DNA of 64,000 nucleotides, taken from NCBI RefSeq assembly GCF_004296575.1, contig NZ_SAYT01000002.1:372001-436000 (forward strand), written 5' to 3'. Made by a program: the position numbers and the translations under genes. Below the pieces are notes generated by a model. That model made no database searches and was not told where the DNA came from. It was given only the letters and a program-made list of their open reading frames with translations. Source of the stretch: Dyella amyloliquefaciens (lineage in GTDB: Bacteria; Pseudomonadota; Gammaproteobacteria; Xanthomonadales; Rhodanobacteraceae). Positions 11,501-19,938 of the stretch are shown piece by piece; positions within the stretch are counted from its first letter, which is position 1, and each line of letters begins with the position of its first letter.

Positions 11501-14500
11501 ACTGCCCCTGCGCACCGCGAACGCCGCGCACCGCAGACCGGGACCGAGCAGCGCGTCGCCACCACCATGGAAGCCGTGCTCGCGCTGCCGGACCTGGACG
11601 TGCGCGACAACTTCTTCGCGCTTGGTGGTCATTCCCTGCTCGCGGCGCAGCTCACCGCGCGACTCAATCGCGAGTTCGGTATCACCCTGTCGTTCCGCAC
11701 CCTGTTCGATGCACCGACCATCGAGGGGCTGGCCGAAGCCATCGACAGCCTTCGCGGCCCCGCCGAGTCCGTGCCGACAGACGATATCCCCCGCCTCGCG
11801 AACCGCGAGCTGGCGCCGCTGTCCTCGATGCAACAACGCCTGTGGTACATGGAACAGCTCCATCCGGGCCGGGTGGTCTACAACACGCCATCGGCACATC
11901 GTCTGCGCGGCGCGATGAACGTCGCGGCCTTCCAGCAGGCCCTGAGCGACGTGGTGCAGCGCCAGCCGGTGCTGCGTACGTCGATCGAGGCGGGTGAAGC
12001 CGCGGGCATGCAGCGCATCCATGCAGACATCGCGCTGACGCTGCCCGTCGAAGATCTCTCCACCTTGCCCGCCCAAGAACGCCTACCGGCTCTGATGCGC
12101 GAACTCGAGGCCGACATCGCCAGGCCGTTCGACCTGTCATGCCCGCCACTGTTCCGTGCACGCCTGTTCCGTATCGATGAACAGGACCACGTGCTGTACT
12201 TCATGGCCCACCACATCATCTGGGACGGCTGGTCGTTCGACCTGCTCTATGAAGACCTGTCGCGCGCCTACGTGGCGCGCAGCAAGGGCGAGTCGTTGTC
12301 TCCCCTGCCGTCGCTGCCGGTCGAATACGCCGACTTCTCCGCCTGGCATCGCGACCGCATGCGCAGCACCACCGTGCAGGAGCAACTGGCACACTGGATG
12401 AAGGCGCTGGACGGCGCGCTGGAACCGCTGGAATTGCCTGGCGATCGTCCGCGTCCGGCACGCATGTCCGGCGCCGGCGCCACAGAATGGGTGCGCATTC
12501 CCGCCGAGCGCGCGGCCGCCGTGCACGCGCTGGCACAACAGGCGGAAGCCACGCCCTTCATGGTGCTGCTGGCAACGTACTACGTGCTGTTGCATCGCCT
12601 CAGCGGCCAGCGCGACCTGGTCGTCGGTACGCCGGTACGTGGCCGCGACCGCGTGGAAACCGAAAACATCATGGGCCTGTTCGTCAATGCGCTGCCGCTG
12701 CGCGTGACGGTGGACCCCGCGGCACCCTTCATTGATGTGGTGAAACAGGTGCGCCAGGTGGTGCTCGATGCGTTTGCCCATCCCGAGGTGCCGTTCGAGC
12801 AGCTGGTGTTCTCGCTCGGCGTGGCCCGCGATGAAAGCCGTCCGCCTATCTACCAGGCGATGTTCTCCTTCCAGGACGCGCGCCGCCGCATCCTGTCGTG
12901 GGGCGATCTCGCGCATGAACACCTGCCCGTGTTCCAGCGCGGCGCGGCAGACGATATCGGCCTGTGGTTCCTCGAACAGGAACAGGGTCTGCTCGGCGGC
13001 ATCACCTACAACACCGACATCCTCGACGCCGCCACGGCCGCGCGCTTCCGCGACTGCTATGAAACGCTGCTCGCATCGGCCCTGCTCGAACCATCGGCAT
13101 CGGTGGCCCGTCTCGACATGCTGCCCGCCGCACAGCGCGAAGCGTTGCAGCAGTGGAACGACACCCGGCTCGATGTGCCTGCGACGGCGCTGCATGCGCT
13201 GATCGAGGCCCAGTGCGACCGGGCCCCGACGCGTACCGCGATCCACTGTGGCAACAAGGCGCTCGACTATCGCCAGCTCGATGCGCGTGCCAACCGCATC
13301 GCGCATGCGCTGCGTGCGCGTGGCGTAGGCCACGGCGCCCTGGTCGGCGTCTCGCTGACCCGCAGCACCGACATGGTGGCTACGCTGCTCGCGGTGCTCA
13401 AGACTGGCGCGGGCTACGTGCCGCTCGATCCCGAGTTCCCGCCGGATCGTCTCGCCTACATGGCCGAGGATGCGAATCTCGCGGTGCTGGTGGTGGAAAC
13501 CGCCACCGCCGGCCGCTTCAGCGAAGGCGCATGCCCCGGGCTGAATCTCGACGAATGCGCTGCCGAACTGGATGCGGCACCCGATACCCGCCTGCCCATG
13601 GATGCGGCCTTCGATGGTCAGTCGATCGCCTACGTGATCTACACCTCCGGCTCGACCGGCCGTCCCAAGGGCGTGGCCATTCCGCATCGCGCAGTGGTGA
13701 ACTTCCTTGCGGGCATGGCGGCACGCCCCGGACTCCAGGCGGACGATCGCCTGCTGGCCGTCACCACGCTCTCGTTCGATATCGCGGTACTGGAGCTGTT
13801 CGGCCCGCTCAGCGTCGGCGCGCAGATCGTCCTCGCCACGCGCGATGAAGCGGTGGACGGCGACACGCTGAACCAGCTGCTGAGCTCGCATGCCGTCACC
13901 ATCATGCAGGCTACCCCGGTGAGCTGGCGCATGCTGTTGCAGACGCCGTGGCAACCGCCCATGGGCTTCCGCGCGTTGTGCGGTGGCGAGCCGCTGTCAG
14001 CTGACCTCGCAGCCCTCCTGACGGCTCGCGACTGCGAGCTGTGGAACATGTATGGCCCCACCGAAACCACGGTGTGGTCCACCTGCTGGCGCGTGGAGCA
14101 TCCGGGCCGCGGTATTTCCATCGGCGCGCCCATCGCCAACACCACCGTGTGGATCGTCGACGAACAGGGGCAGCCCTGTCCGATCGGCGTGCCGGGGGAA
14201 ATCTGGATCGGCGGCGACGGCGTCGCCTTGGGTTACCTGCATCGCGACGAGCTCACGGCGGAACGCTTTCCGCGGGATCCCTTCAGCGCCATGCAGGACG
14301 CTCGCATCTATCGCACCGGTGACCGTGGCCGCTGGCTGGCGAACGGCACGCTGGAACACCTGGGTCGACTGGACTTCCAGGTGAAGCTGCGCGGCTTCCG
14401 CATCGAGCCTGGCGAAATCGAAGCCGTCGCCCGCACGGAACCGGCCGTGACCGACTGCGTGGTCGTGGTGCGCGAGATCGCGCCAAACGACGAGCGCCTG

Positions 14501-15007
14501 GTGCTCTATGCGGTATGCAACGAGGACGAGGAAACCCTGTGGCCGAGACTGCGCTCGCAGCTTGCCGCACGTCTGCCCGCCTACATGCAGCCGCAGCACT
14601 TCGTGAAGCTCACCGCGCTGCCACGCACGCCGAACGGCAAGACCGACCGCAAGGCCTTGCCCGCACCGTCCCTCAACGCCCTGCCGCACGCCGACGACGC
14701 CGAACCCGGCGTCACCGCCAGCGAGGATGCGCGCGAGCGCTACCTGGGTGCCGTGTGGTGCGAGCTGGTCGGTACCGACGACGTGCGCGCCAGTGACAAC
14801 TTCTTCGATATCGGTGGCCATTCGCTGCTCGCCATCGAGATGGTCACGCGCGTGAAGCGGGAGACCGGCATCAAGCTCAACCTGCTGGACGTGGCGACCA
14901 GCCCGCTGGCTTCGCTCGCTGCCGCGCTGCCCGAGGGCGACCTCACTGAACCCGGCAAGACCGCCTCGCTGGGTGGCCGCCTTCGCCAGCTGTTCGGGCG
15001 GAGGTGA
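8555..15007 (+). CDS. Two-module NRPS, C-A-PCP-C-A-PCP, no thioesterase
   Basis: This is a 2150-residue peptide synthetase. Module 1 has a condensation domain with H161-H162 and D166, an adenylation domain and a PCP (S1027). Module 2 has H1219-H1220 and D1224, an adenylation domain and a PCP (S2090). I read the pocket codes as DILQIGAVWK and DILQLGMVWK; both resemble glycine-type codes, with low certainty. No epimerase, methyltransferase, thioesterase or reductase domain is present. About 60 residues follow the last carrier domain and end in a basic tail. The start at 8555 forms an ATGA overlap with the preceding synthetase, with AGGG upstream. It should accept the beta,gamma-diamino acyl chain from the previous protein and add two residues. 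Release must occur in trans or by spontaneous attack. Confidence 0.93.
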   Translation: MNPNEPAIGGAEAVAVDYDPFAGAALERVVPATAPQREVWLASTLEPQASLAYNESATLRLHGELNTAALQAALQQLMDRHEALRATFGKDGSELCIAAQQSLVCLVRDLSWLGPDEQQADIDATLAHVVTEPFDLETGPLVRTELLRLSDAEHLLVFTAHHIVCDGWSFGVIVRDLAALYTQQLGLGGELPPVDPFADYALAEADHAQSQQGRDAEGYWLKRYAHAAPSLDLPTDHPRPRQRTFASRREDLLLDATLVASVKRAGAQRGASLYATLLAAFGLLLQRLSGQDDVVIGIPSAGQAAGGQHGLVGHCVNVLPLRVSLDKAAPFAESLAKVRGDLLDAFDHQQYTIGSLLARLALPRDPGRLPLASVLFNLDQALDERTLSFPGLSFEFAGVPRAFENFELFVNAVQLPHGLRLECQYNSDLFDAATVHAWLDAYATLLRNAAETPDAAGAALGLVSDSALATLHALQPQRTPYASDRLAHEYFEAQVDRVPSRTALAGAVPQSYAQLEARANRIAHVLRERGVGQGDLVGLSLARSPDMLASLLAVLKSGAGYVPLDPGFPAERLAFMAQDAALAALIVGDEAASVFDLPAAQVLSLARDAALIDAASEARLLRDDRSATPESVAYVIYTSGSTGKPKGVRVPHRATSNFIASMQREPGITEEDRLVAVTTLSFDIAFLELMLPLSVGAAIVLATHDDARDGTALRHLVEQSGATMMQATPAGWRVLLESGWPGRAGFKAIAGGEPLPLDLAESLLACCGELWNAYGPTETTVWSTLWRAHDPRNGITIGRPIANTTVYILDERGAPCPMGVPGEIHIGGDGVTLGYLNRPELNAERFLPDPFERRAEARLYRTGDRGRWLANAELEHLGRLDFQVKIRGYRIELGEIETALADLPEVARAVVMAREDRPGDVRLVAYVVPSEGAELEHVDLCPRLRQRLPDYMVPQHFVAMDAIPLLPNGKIDRKSLPAPSQPTAPAHRERRAPQTGTEQRVATTMEAVLALPDLDVRDNFFALGGHSLLAAQLTARLNREFGITLSFRTLFDAPTIEGLAEAIDSLRGPAESVPTDDIPRLANRELAPLSSMQQRLWYMEQLHPGRVVYNTPSAHRLRGAMNVAAFQQALSDVVQRQPVLRTSIEAGEAAGMQRIHADIALTLPVEDLSTLPAQERLPALMRELEADIARPFDLSCPPLFRARLFRIDEQDHVLYFMAHHIIWDGWSFDLLYEDLSRAYVARSKGESLSPLPSLPVEYADFSAWHRDRMRSTTVQEQLAHWMKALDGALEPLELPGDRPRPARMSGAGATEWVRIPAERAAAVHALAQQAEATPFMVLLATYYVLLHRLSGQRDLVVGTPVRGRDRVETENIMGLFVNALPLRVTVDPAAPFIDVVKQVRQVVLDAFAHPEVPFEQLVFSLGVARDESRPPIYQAMFSFQDARRRILSWGDLAHEHLPVFQRGAADDIGLWFLEQEQGLLGGITYNTDILDAATAARFRDCYETLLASALLEPSASVARLDMLPAAQREALQQWNDTRLDVPATALHALIEAQCDRAPTRTAIHCGNKALDYRQLDARANRIAHALRARGVGHGALVGVSLTRSTDMVATLLAVLKTGAGYVPLDPEFPPDRLAYMAEDANLAVLVVETATAGRFSEGACPGLNLDECAAELDAAPDTRLPMDAAFDGQSIAYVIYTSGSTGRPKGVAIPHRAVVNFLAGMAARPGLQADDRLLAVTTLSFDIAVLELFGPLSVGAQIVLATRDEAVDGDTLNQLLSSHAVTIMQATPVSWRMLLQTPWQPPMGFRALCGGEPLSADLAALLTARDCELWNMYGPTETTVWSTCWRVEHPGRGISIGAPIANTTVWIVDEQGQPCPIGVPGEIWIGGDGVALGYLHRDELTAERFPRDPFSAMQDARIYRTGDRGRWLANGTLEHLGRLDFQVKLRGFRIEPGEIEAVARTEPAVTDCVVVVREIAPNDERLVLYAVCNEDEETLWPRLRSQLAARLPAYMQPQHFVKLTALPRTPNGKTDRKALPAPSLNALPHADDAEPGVTASEDARERYLGAVWCELVGTDDVRASDNFFDIGGHSLLAIEMVTRVKRETGIKLNLLDVATSPLASLAAALPEGDLTEPGKTASLGGRLRQLFGRR

Positions 15008-15031
15008 CATGAGCACTCGGGGGACGCCAGC

Positions 15032-16162
15032 ATGACTACGATTGCCTACCTCGTGTGCTGGGGCAGCTTCTGGACGCTGCTCTACATCTTCGTGGGCTAT
15101 CCGCTTCTGATGTGGCTGTGGGCGCACGTGCTGCCGAAGCCGGTGCGCAAGCAGTCCTACCTTCCGACGGTCTCCGTGATCATCGTGGTCCGCGATGGCG
15201 TGCGGCACATCCGTTCCAAACTGAAGAACCTGCGCGTACTGGACTATCCGCCGGAGTACATCGAGATCATCGTCGCCTGCGATGGCTGCAAGGACCGCAC
15301 GGCCGCACTGGTCCGCCATTCGCACGACCCTCGCGCGCGAGTCCTGGAGTTTCCCGTCCCGCGCGGCAAGGCCTTGTGCCTCAACGACGCCATCGCCACG
15401 GCACGTGGCGAAGTGCTGTTGATGACCGACGTGCAGCACAAGCTTTCGCCGCTGGCTTTGCGCGAGCTGGTAGCGAACCTGGGTGATCCACGCGTAGGCG
15501 TCGCCAGCGGTGGCCTGGAGCTGGAGAACGTGCGCAGTGCCTTCGCGCACGGCGTGAGCGCCTACTGGCGCTACGAAAAGTTCATCCGCGAACAGGAGAG
15601 CCGCTGCGCCTCAACCATCGGCGCGAGCAGCGCGCTGTATGTCATGCGCAGGGAACTGTTCCAGCCCCTGCCACCTGACACGCTCCTCGATGACGTGCTG
15701 GTGCCCATGCGCGTCGCGGCGGCAGGCCATCGGGTCGTGCTCGAACCGCACGCGGTGATGTGGGGCGAGCCCGCCCAGGAGCCCTCGGCCGAACAACCCC
15801 GGCGCCTGCACGCCAGCATCGGCTGCTTCCAGTTGATGGAACTGGCGCCGTGGCTGCTGTCGCCCGCGCGCAACCCGCTGTGGTTCCAGTTCGTCAGCCA
15901 CAAGGCGCTGAGGTTGCTGGCGCCCTGGCTGCTGTTGTCGCTGTTGCTGTCGTCCGCCTACCTGGCGCGTTACCACCAGGCCTATGCGGCCGTGCTGGCG
16001 GCGTTGCTGCTGAGCCTGGCAGCGGTGCCGATGGAGCGCATCCGTCCGCATGCCGGACGCTGGCTGCCGGTGCGCCTGATGCTGGCGTTCTTCTATTTCA
16101 ATCTATACGCGGCGCAGGCTTCGATCGCCTTCGCCCGCAGCCGAGGGGAGCATCCATGGTGA
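15032..16162 (+). CDS. Membrane-anchored GT2 glycosyltransferase
   Basis: This is a 376-residue family 2 glycosyltransferase. An N-terminal membrane segment (~5-30) is followed by the GT-A nucleotide-binding fold: the VSVIIVVRDG strand, ACDGCKD, the MTDVQ DxD-like position, and LLDDV as acceptor-base region. At least two more membrane helices lie at ~295-370. This topology is typical of processive or lipid-linked sugar transferases acting at the inner membrane. It starts only 24 bp after the NRPS stop, with GGGGGA upstream of the ATG, so the synthetases and the polysaccharide genes are probably on one transcript. It overlaps the deacetylase start that follows. Sugar specificity cannot be read from the sequence. 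Confidence 0.85.
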   Translation: MTTIAYLVCWGSFWTLLYIFVGYPLLMWLWAHVLPKPVRKQSYLPTVSVIIVVRDGVRHIRSKLKNLRVLDYPPEYIEIIVACDGCKDRTAALVRHSHDPRARVLEFPVPRGKALCLNDAIATARGEVLLMTDVQHKLSPLALRELVANLGDPRVGVASGGLELENVRSAFAHGVSAYWRYEKFIREQESRCASTIGASSALYVMRRELFQPLPPDTLLDDVLVPMRVAAAGHRVVLEPHAVMWGEPAQEPSAEQPRRLHASIGCFQLMELAPWLLSPARNPLWFQFVSHKALRLLAPWLLLSLLLSSAYLARYHQAYAAVLAALLLSLAAVPMERIRPHAGRWLPVRLMLAFFYFNLYAAQASIAFARSRGEHPW

Positions 16163-17268
16163 GCGAGTTGCCGCACGACGCGAAGCCCACCGGCATCCGC
16201 GAGAAACTGGGCGAGTTCTGCTACAGCACCGGACTGCTCAGCCCGCTTCAGCGCGTACGTTCGTGGCTGCAGAAGGACCTGCGCATCCTTGCCTACCACC
16301 GGGTGATGCCGCTGCCGGATCCCGACAGCTACGACTTCGATCTGGAGCTGATCAGCGCGACGCCGGAAGGCTTCCGCGAACAGATGCTGCTGGTGAAGGA
16401 ACGCTACCGCCCCATGCGGCTCACCGACGTCGCCGCGGCCATCAACGCGGGCCACGCGCTGCCGCCGGACGCGGTGGTGATCACCTTCGACGACGGCTAC
16501 GACGACAACTACCACATCGCTTTTCCGATCCTGCAGGAACTGGGCATTCCGGCGACGTTCTTCGTATCCACCGGCCACATCGACAGCGGGCGCCCCTACG
16601 CCTACGACTGGCTGGTGCACATGATCCTGATGACCAACGCGGCACGACTCGAGCTGCCGGAGCTGGGCATGGACCTGCCCATGCCGGTGGGGCGTGCGGC
16701 CCGTCGCGCCCTGGCGACCAGCGTGCTCAATCACATGAAGGAGATCAGCGCGCTCGCCCAGGCCGACATGATCCGACGCCTGGAAAGGGAATGGAACATG
16801 CCGTCGGATGCCGCCGTGCCCGCGGATTGCCGCCCGATGACCTGGGACCAGCTGCGTGAGATGCATGCCGCGGGCCTGGAGATCGGCTCGCATGGCGTGA
16901 ACCACTGGATGCTGTCCAAGCTGCCGCTGGCGGAGCTGGAGCGGGAAGTGAACGAATCGAAGTACGCGCTCCTGCGCGAACTGGGTCCGATGCCGCTGCT
17001 GATGTCCTACCCGGTGGGCAGCAATCGTGCGTTCGACCGCCAGGTGATCGACGTCACCCGCAACGCCGGCTTCGACGTCGCCTGCAGCTACATCAGCGGC
17101 ACCAACCCGCAGCCCGCGGAGAACCGCTACTGGCTCTATCGCCTGGCGGTGGAGCGCTACATCGGCAAGCGCTGGTTTGCCGCCATGCTGACCATGCCTG
17201 GCCTGATCAACCACCCCACGCCGGCCCATCTGGCCTCGCCGGAAGACGCGCCGTCATGTTCCCACTGA
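16156..17268 (+). CDS. Polysaccharide deacetylase (NodB domain)
   Basis: This 370-residue protein has NodB homology. TFDDG near residue 114 supplies the catalytic and metal-binding aspartates, and an SHGVNH segment supplies the HxxxH metal ligands. It probably removes N-acetyl groups from a sugar chain or precursor. No classical signal peptide is visible, so it may act on cytoplasmic intermediates. The ATG at 16156 overlaps the end of the glycosyltransferase (ATGGTGA) and has GAGGGGAG upstream. A longer in-frame reading upstream exists but lies wholly inside the preceding gene. Its end overlaps the next gene by 13 bp. Confidence 0.87.
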   Translation: MVSELPHDAKPTGIREKLGEFCYSTGLLSPLQRVRSWLQKDLRILAYHRVMPLPDPDSYDFDLELISATPEGFREQMLLVKERYRPMRLTDVAAAINAGHALPPDAVVITFDDGYDDNYHIAFPILQELGIPATFFVSTGHIDSGRPYAYDWLVHMILMTNAARLELPELGMDLPMPVGRAARRALATSVLNHMKEISALAQADMIRRLEREWNMPSDAAVPADCRPMTWDQLREMHAAGLEIGSHGVNHWMLSKLPLAELEREVNESKYALLRELGPMPLLMSYPVGSNRAFDRQVIDVTRNAGFDVACSYISGTNPQPAENRYWLYRLAVERYIGKRWFAAMLTMPGLINHPTPAHLASPEDAPSCSH

Positions 17269-18521
17269 TCATCGTCTATGTGGTGCTGGTGATCGTCAGG
17301 CCACAGGAATATTTTCCGGCGCTGATGGGCGTGCCCGTGCTTCCCATCTCGCTGGCGCTCTCCTTCGCCGCGTGGCTGGCGTCGGGTGCGCGCGTGCCGT
17401 CCGCGCCCCAGTTCCTGCTGCTGCCGGCATTTTTCGTGGTGATGATGATCTCGGAGGTCGCCAACGGCTGGTTCGGCGGCATCAAGGACCAGCTCGGCAA
17501 GTTCGGCCCCATCGTGCTGGCGTTCTTCATCATCGCCTCGGCATGCACCACGCAACGGCGCATCCGCATCCTGATGGGGGTGATGGTGGTCTGCGCGACC
17601 ATCCTCGCATTGCACGGCGTCGGCCAGGCGCGTACCGGCATCGGCTGGAGTGGCATACCCATCGGCGAGGACGGCCGCATCCAGTACGTCGGCATCTTCA
17701 ACGATCCCAACGACCTGGGCATGTTGTTCGTGTCGGTGTTTCCGATGGCCGGCCTGCTGTGCCACCGCGCCCGCGCGCTGGGCAAGCTTTTCTGGTTGGG
17801 GTGCATCGGCCTGCTGTTGTACGGCGTGTATCTCACCAACTCCCGCGGCGCGATGCTCGGCGTGCTCGTGGTGATCGGTGCCTATATCTGGTATCGGCGC
17901 GGCATGGTGGTTGCCGGCATCCTCGGCCTCCTCGGCCTGACCGTGATGAAGATGCTGTCGTCGCGCATGCAGGAACTCGATGCGGGCGAGGAGTCGGCGA
18001 ACGGCCGCGTCGATGCATGGTACGAAGGCCTGCACATGTTCACCTCGCATCCGCTGCTGGGTGTCGGCCCGGGCAACTTCACCGACTACAACCCGCTCAC
18101 CGCGCACAACTCGTTCGTGCTGGTGCTGGCCGAAACCGGCTTCATCGGGTACCTGGTTTGGCTCGCGCTGATCGGCTACAGCTTCTGGATGGTTGCCGCG
18201 GTGCTGCGCCTGAAGCCCGATGCCGTCGCCGATCCCGAGCGGTTCGAGCTCTGGCAGGAGGAGCGCCCGCTCGCGCTCACCTTGCTGCTCTCGCTGTGCG
18301 GCATGTTCGTCTGCGCGTTCTTCCTGAGCCGCAGCTACATGATCGTGCTGTATTTCGTGCTGGCCATCGTCACCGGCTTCTACGTCGGCGCCCGCCAGCG
18401 AATCGATGGCCTGCCTTCGCTCGCTGTTTCCGAAAGTGGCGGTCGCTGGATTCCCGCCGCCATCGGCAGCATTGCAGGCTTGTTCGTGCTGGTAACCATA
18501 TTATTGAGGACGTCAGGATGA
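17256..18521 (+). CDS. Wzy/O-antigen ligase-type membrane protein
   Basis: This 421-residue protein is almost entirely hydrophobic, with about ten predicted membrane helices. It carries the Wzy_C/O-antigen ligase signature with an AHNSFVLVLAETGFIG segment before the distal helices and a large loop around residues 235-290. In a Wzx/Wzy pathway it would polymerise repeat units on the periplasmic face. The nearby flippase (29575-31122) and Wza/Wzz-type genes support the polymerase reading, but ligase activity cannot be excluded because the families share this fold. Its TGA lies inside an ATGA that could start a 21-codon frame. Confidence 0.82.
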   Translation: MFPLIIVYVVLVIVRPQEYFPALMGVPVLPISLALSFAAWLASGARVPSAPQFLLLPAFFVVMMISEVANGWFGGIKDQLGKFGPIVLAFFIIASACTTQRRIRILMGVMVVCATILALHGVGQARTGIGWSGIPIGEDGRIQYVGIFNDPNDLGMLFVSVFPMAGLLCHRARALGKLFWLGCIGLLLYGVYLTNSRGAMLGVLVVIGAYIWYRRGMVVAGILGLLGLTVMKMLSSRMQELDAGEESANGRVDAWYEGLHMFTSHPLLGVGPGNFTDYNPLTAHNSFVLVLAETGFIGYLVWLALIGYSFWMVAAVLRLKPDAVADPERFELWQEERPLALTLLLSLCGMFVCAFFLSRSYMIVLYFVLAIVTGFYVGARQRIDGLPSLAVSESGGRWIPAAIGSIAGLFVLVTILLRTSG

Positions 18522-18583
18522 CGAAGTGCCGTTCCATCGCAATGCGCCGTACCGGCGTTCCCCACAGCGATGTTGTGTCATGA
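18518..18583 (+). CDS. Possible 21-codon coupling ORF
   Basis: An ATG at 18518 overlaps the stop of the polymerase gene as ATGA. It opens a 21-codon frame whose own TGA overlaps the ATG at 18580 of the ligase gene, again as ATGA. The peptide (MTKCRSIAMRR and onward) shows no recognisable motif. It may act only as a translational bridge between two genes 58 bp apart, or it may be fortuitous. GAGGACGTCAGG precedes the ATG and includes a weak ribosome site. Confidence 0.25.
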   Translation: MTKCRSIAMRRTGVPHSDVVS

Positions 18584-19938
18584 GTGGCTGGTACGAATCG
18601 GCTTTTCGCAAGGTACTGTATCCCGCCTATGAAAGCGGCCTGAGGCGACGGGACACGCTGTCCTGGCAGGCCAGGTACGAACGGGACCAATGGATGTCGC
18701 CCGGCGCCATCGCCGAGTTGCAGTTCAGCCGTCTCAAGTCGCTGCTCGAGCATTGCTATCGCGAGGTGCCCTATTACCAGCGGCGCTGGCGCGAGCTTGG
18801 CATCACGCCCGGCGATATCCGCAACCTCGACGACTACGCGCGCCTGCCGACCCTGACCAAGGCCGACATCCGCGAGAATTTCCAGGACCTGCAGGCTTCG
18901 TCGTGGCGCAACCGGCTGCTGTTCAAGCGCACCGGCGGCTCCACCGGCGAGCCACTGGAACTCGGCTATACGCGCGATAGCTACAACCGCCGCATGGCGG
19001 TGATGTGGCGGGGTTACGGCTGGGCCGGTTCGCGGCCCGGACGTCGCACGATCTATCTGTGGGCCGGCGCCGTGGGCAACCCGGGGGCGACGCACCAGCT
19101 CAAGGATCGTCTCTACAACGCGATGTTCGCGCGCCGGATGCTCAACAGCTTCGAGATGACCGAGTCCAACCTCGCGGACTATGCGGACACCATCGACCGC
19201 TATCGGCCGGACATCATCGTGGGCTACGTTGGGGCGTTGGTACAGCTGGCTCAGTGGATGGTGGAGACCGGTCGCCGCGTGTATCGCCCCGAATCGGTGA
19301 TCGGCGCCGCCGAGGCGCTGCATCCGTTCCAGCGCGATGTGATCAGCCAGGCATTCGGTTGCCCGGTGTACAACACCTACGGCTGCCGCGAATTCATGCT
19401 GGTCGCCTCCGAATGCGACCATCACCATCGCCTGCACGTGAATGCCGACCATCTCGTGGTCGAACTGCTTGGCGCGCATGGCGCGCCGGTAAGGCACGGC
19501 ACCGGAGAGGTCGCCATCACTGATCTGTCGAATTACGGCATGCCCTTCATCCGCTACCTCAACGGCGACCTGGCCAGCAGTCCATCGGAACACAGCTGCC
19601 CCTGCGGCCGTGGCTTGCCGTTGCTGGGCCGTATCGACGGGCGCGTACTGGATGCCATCCGCACGTCGGACGGCCGCATCCTTCCGGGCGAATTCTTTCC
19701 GCACATGCTCAAGGATGTGCGCGGGCTTTCGCGCTTCCAGCTGGTGCAGCGCCAGCTCGACCGACTGGAGCTGTCCATCGTTCGCGGGGAAGACTTCAAC
19801 GACGACTCGCTGGCCTACATCCGCCGCGAAACGGCCAGGGTGCTGGGCCATCAGGTCGCGCTGGAGTGCCACTTCGTCGACGACATCCCGCTTACCCGTA
19901 GCGGCAAGCACCGCGTCACGCTGTCGGAACTGGCCTGA
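18580..19938 (+). CDS. CapK/phenylacetate-CoA ligase-like AMP-forming enzyme
   Basis: This ~452-residue protein belongs to the AMP-binding superfamily in its CapK/PaaK branch. It has the phosphate-binding loop KRTGGSTGEPLEL, a YGCRE segment equivalent to the A5 motif and a C-terminal LGRIDGRVLD hinge. Such proteins are common in capsule and exopolysaccharide loci, where they are thought to activate a carboxylic acid. Here the enzyme could activate or transfer an acyl group for polysaccharide modification. The ATG at 18580 overlaps the short upstream frame; an alternative GTG at 18526 would add 18 residues. Its TGA overlaps the next start (TGATG). The substrate is unknown. Confidence 0.82.
   Translation: MSGWYESAFRKVLYPAYESGLRRRDTLSWQARYERDQWMSPGAIAELQFSRLKSLLEHCYREVPYYQRRWRELGITPGDIRNLDDYARLPTLTKADIRENFQDLQASSWRNRLLFKRTGGSTGEPLELGYTRDSYNRRMAVMWRGYGWAGSRPGRRTIYLWAGAVGNPGATHQLKDRLYNAMFARRMLNSFEMTESNLADYADTIDRYRPDIIVGYVGALVQLAQWMVETGRRVYRPESVIGAAEALHPFQRDVISQAFGCPVYNTYGCREFMLVASECDHHHRLHVNADHLVVELLGAHGAPVRHGTGEVAITDLSNYGMPFIRYLNGDLASSPSEHSCPCGRGLPLLGRIDGRVLDAIRTSDGRILPGEFFPHMLKDVRGLSRFQLVQRQLDRLELSIVRGEDFNDDSLAYIRRETARVLGHQVALECHFVDDIPLTRSGKHRVTLSELA

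Noticed and set aside
10001-12076. 691-codon minus-strand frame inside the NRPS gene
   Set aside because: Shadow of the condensation and adenylation domains on the plus strand; no protein family features.
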